Positions 5,592-5,695 of a DNA stretch of 5,695 nt are shown in pieces. A program made the translations under genes and the position numbers. The notes below the pieces were generated by a model. The model saw nothing but the letters and a program-made list of their open reading frames with translations, had not been told where the DNA came from and made no database searches. The first letter of the stretch is position 1. Every line of letters starts with the position of its first letter. This DNA is from Firmicutes bacterium UBA3941 (lineage in GTDB: Bacteria; Bacillota; Clostridia; Caldicoprobacterales; UBA3941), in assembly GCA_002385665.1 (NCBI GenBank), contig DGDX01000012.1, positions 1 through 5,695 on the forward strand. The letters are read 5' to 3'.

Positions 5592-5635
5592 AATTGCTGA
5601 GTACCAGTGTCTTCAGACACGAGTATTCAGCAATT
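5592..5635 (+). terminator. Long stem-loop after the SGNH gene, probable terminator
   Basis: A 13-bp stem (5592-5604 with 5623-5635, one G-U pair) continues through a 2x2 internal loop into a 5-bp stem (GTGTC 5607-5611 with GACAC 5616-5620) capped by TTCA. It begins 22 nt after the stop codon. The following TATTTAATTT is only a weak T-run, so termination may be partial or the hairpin may protect the transcript end. The last 60 nt of the window show nothing further. Confidence 0.65.
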
Positions 5636-5695
5636 ATTTAATTTCCCTATTGTGCCAGTTCATAATCTTAAGTAATGGGCTATTGATAAGCGGAT

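Overview
The window looks like a chromosomal stretch from a low-to-medium GC Bacillota, most likely of the Clostridia type. The reasons are strong AGGAGG-like ribosome binding sites, frequent AGG and ATA codons, a sigma-A promoter of near-consensus sequence, and a PadR regulator overlapping a membrane-protein gene. There is no rRNA, tRNA, CRISPR array, transposase or phage gene. The species cannot be fixed from the sequence.

Layout. Positions 1-296 hold no gene. They contain a compact three-way-junction RNA-like element (11-87) with two hairpins that share almost the same loop, and a 14-bp inverted repeat (134-203) around a promoter-like sequence. Positions 297-3391 carry three minus-strand genes, read in the order shikimate-kinase-family protein (3391-2894), amidohydrolase of the uronate-isomerase-like/amidohydrolase-2 kind (2697-1429), and Gfo/Idh/MocA-family NAD(P)-dependent oxidoreductase (1346-297). 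A 196-nt gap with its own candidate promoter separates the kinase from the other two, so the hydrolase and dehydrogenase are probably one transcription unit. They look like a small catabolic pair acting on a sugar, sugar acid or cyclitol of unknown identity.

Positions 3392-3726 are a divergent regulatory region. It ends in a clear TTGACA-17-TACAAT promoter followed by a perfect palindrome, CTAATCAGATTAG. This drives a plus-strand operon: a PadR-family repressor (3727-4065), a six-helix membrane protein with a HAAS/DUF1700-like N-terminal domain whose start overlaps the padR stop (4062-4853), and a cytoplasmic SGNH/GDSL hydrolase (4898-5569). A short tandem repeat lies between the last two genes, and a long stem-loop at 5592-5635 probably ends the operon.

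How the genes may work together. The PadR protein probably represses its own operon through the palindrome at the transcription start. The membrane protein is the usual partner type for such regulators, and the SGNH hydrolase is the unusual third member. Nothing in the window is a recognisable defence or mobile system. The most interesting item is the structured element at the left end. Read on the minus strand, its two RUCCU loops match what I recall of the Bacillaceae-1 RNA motif.
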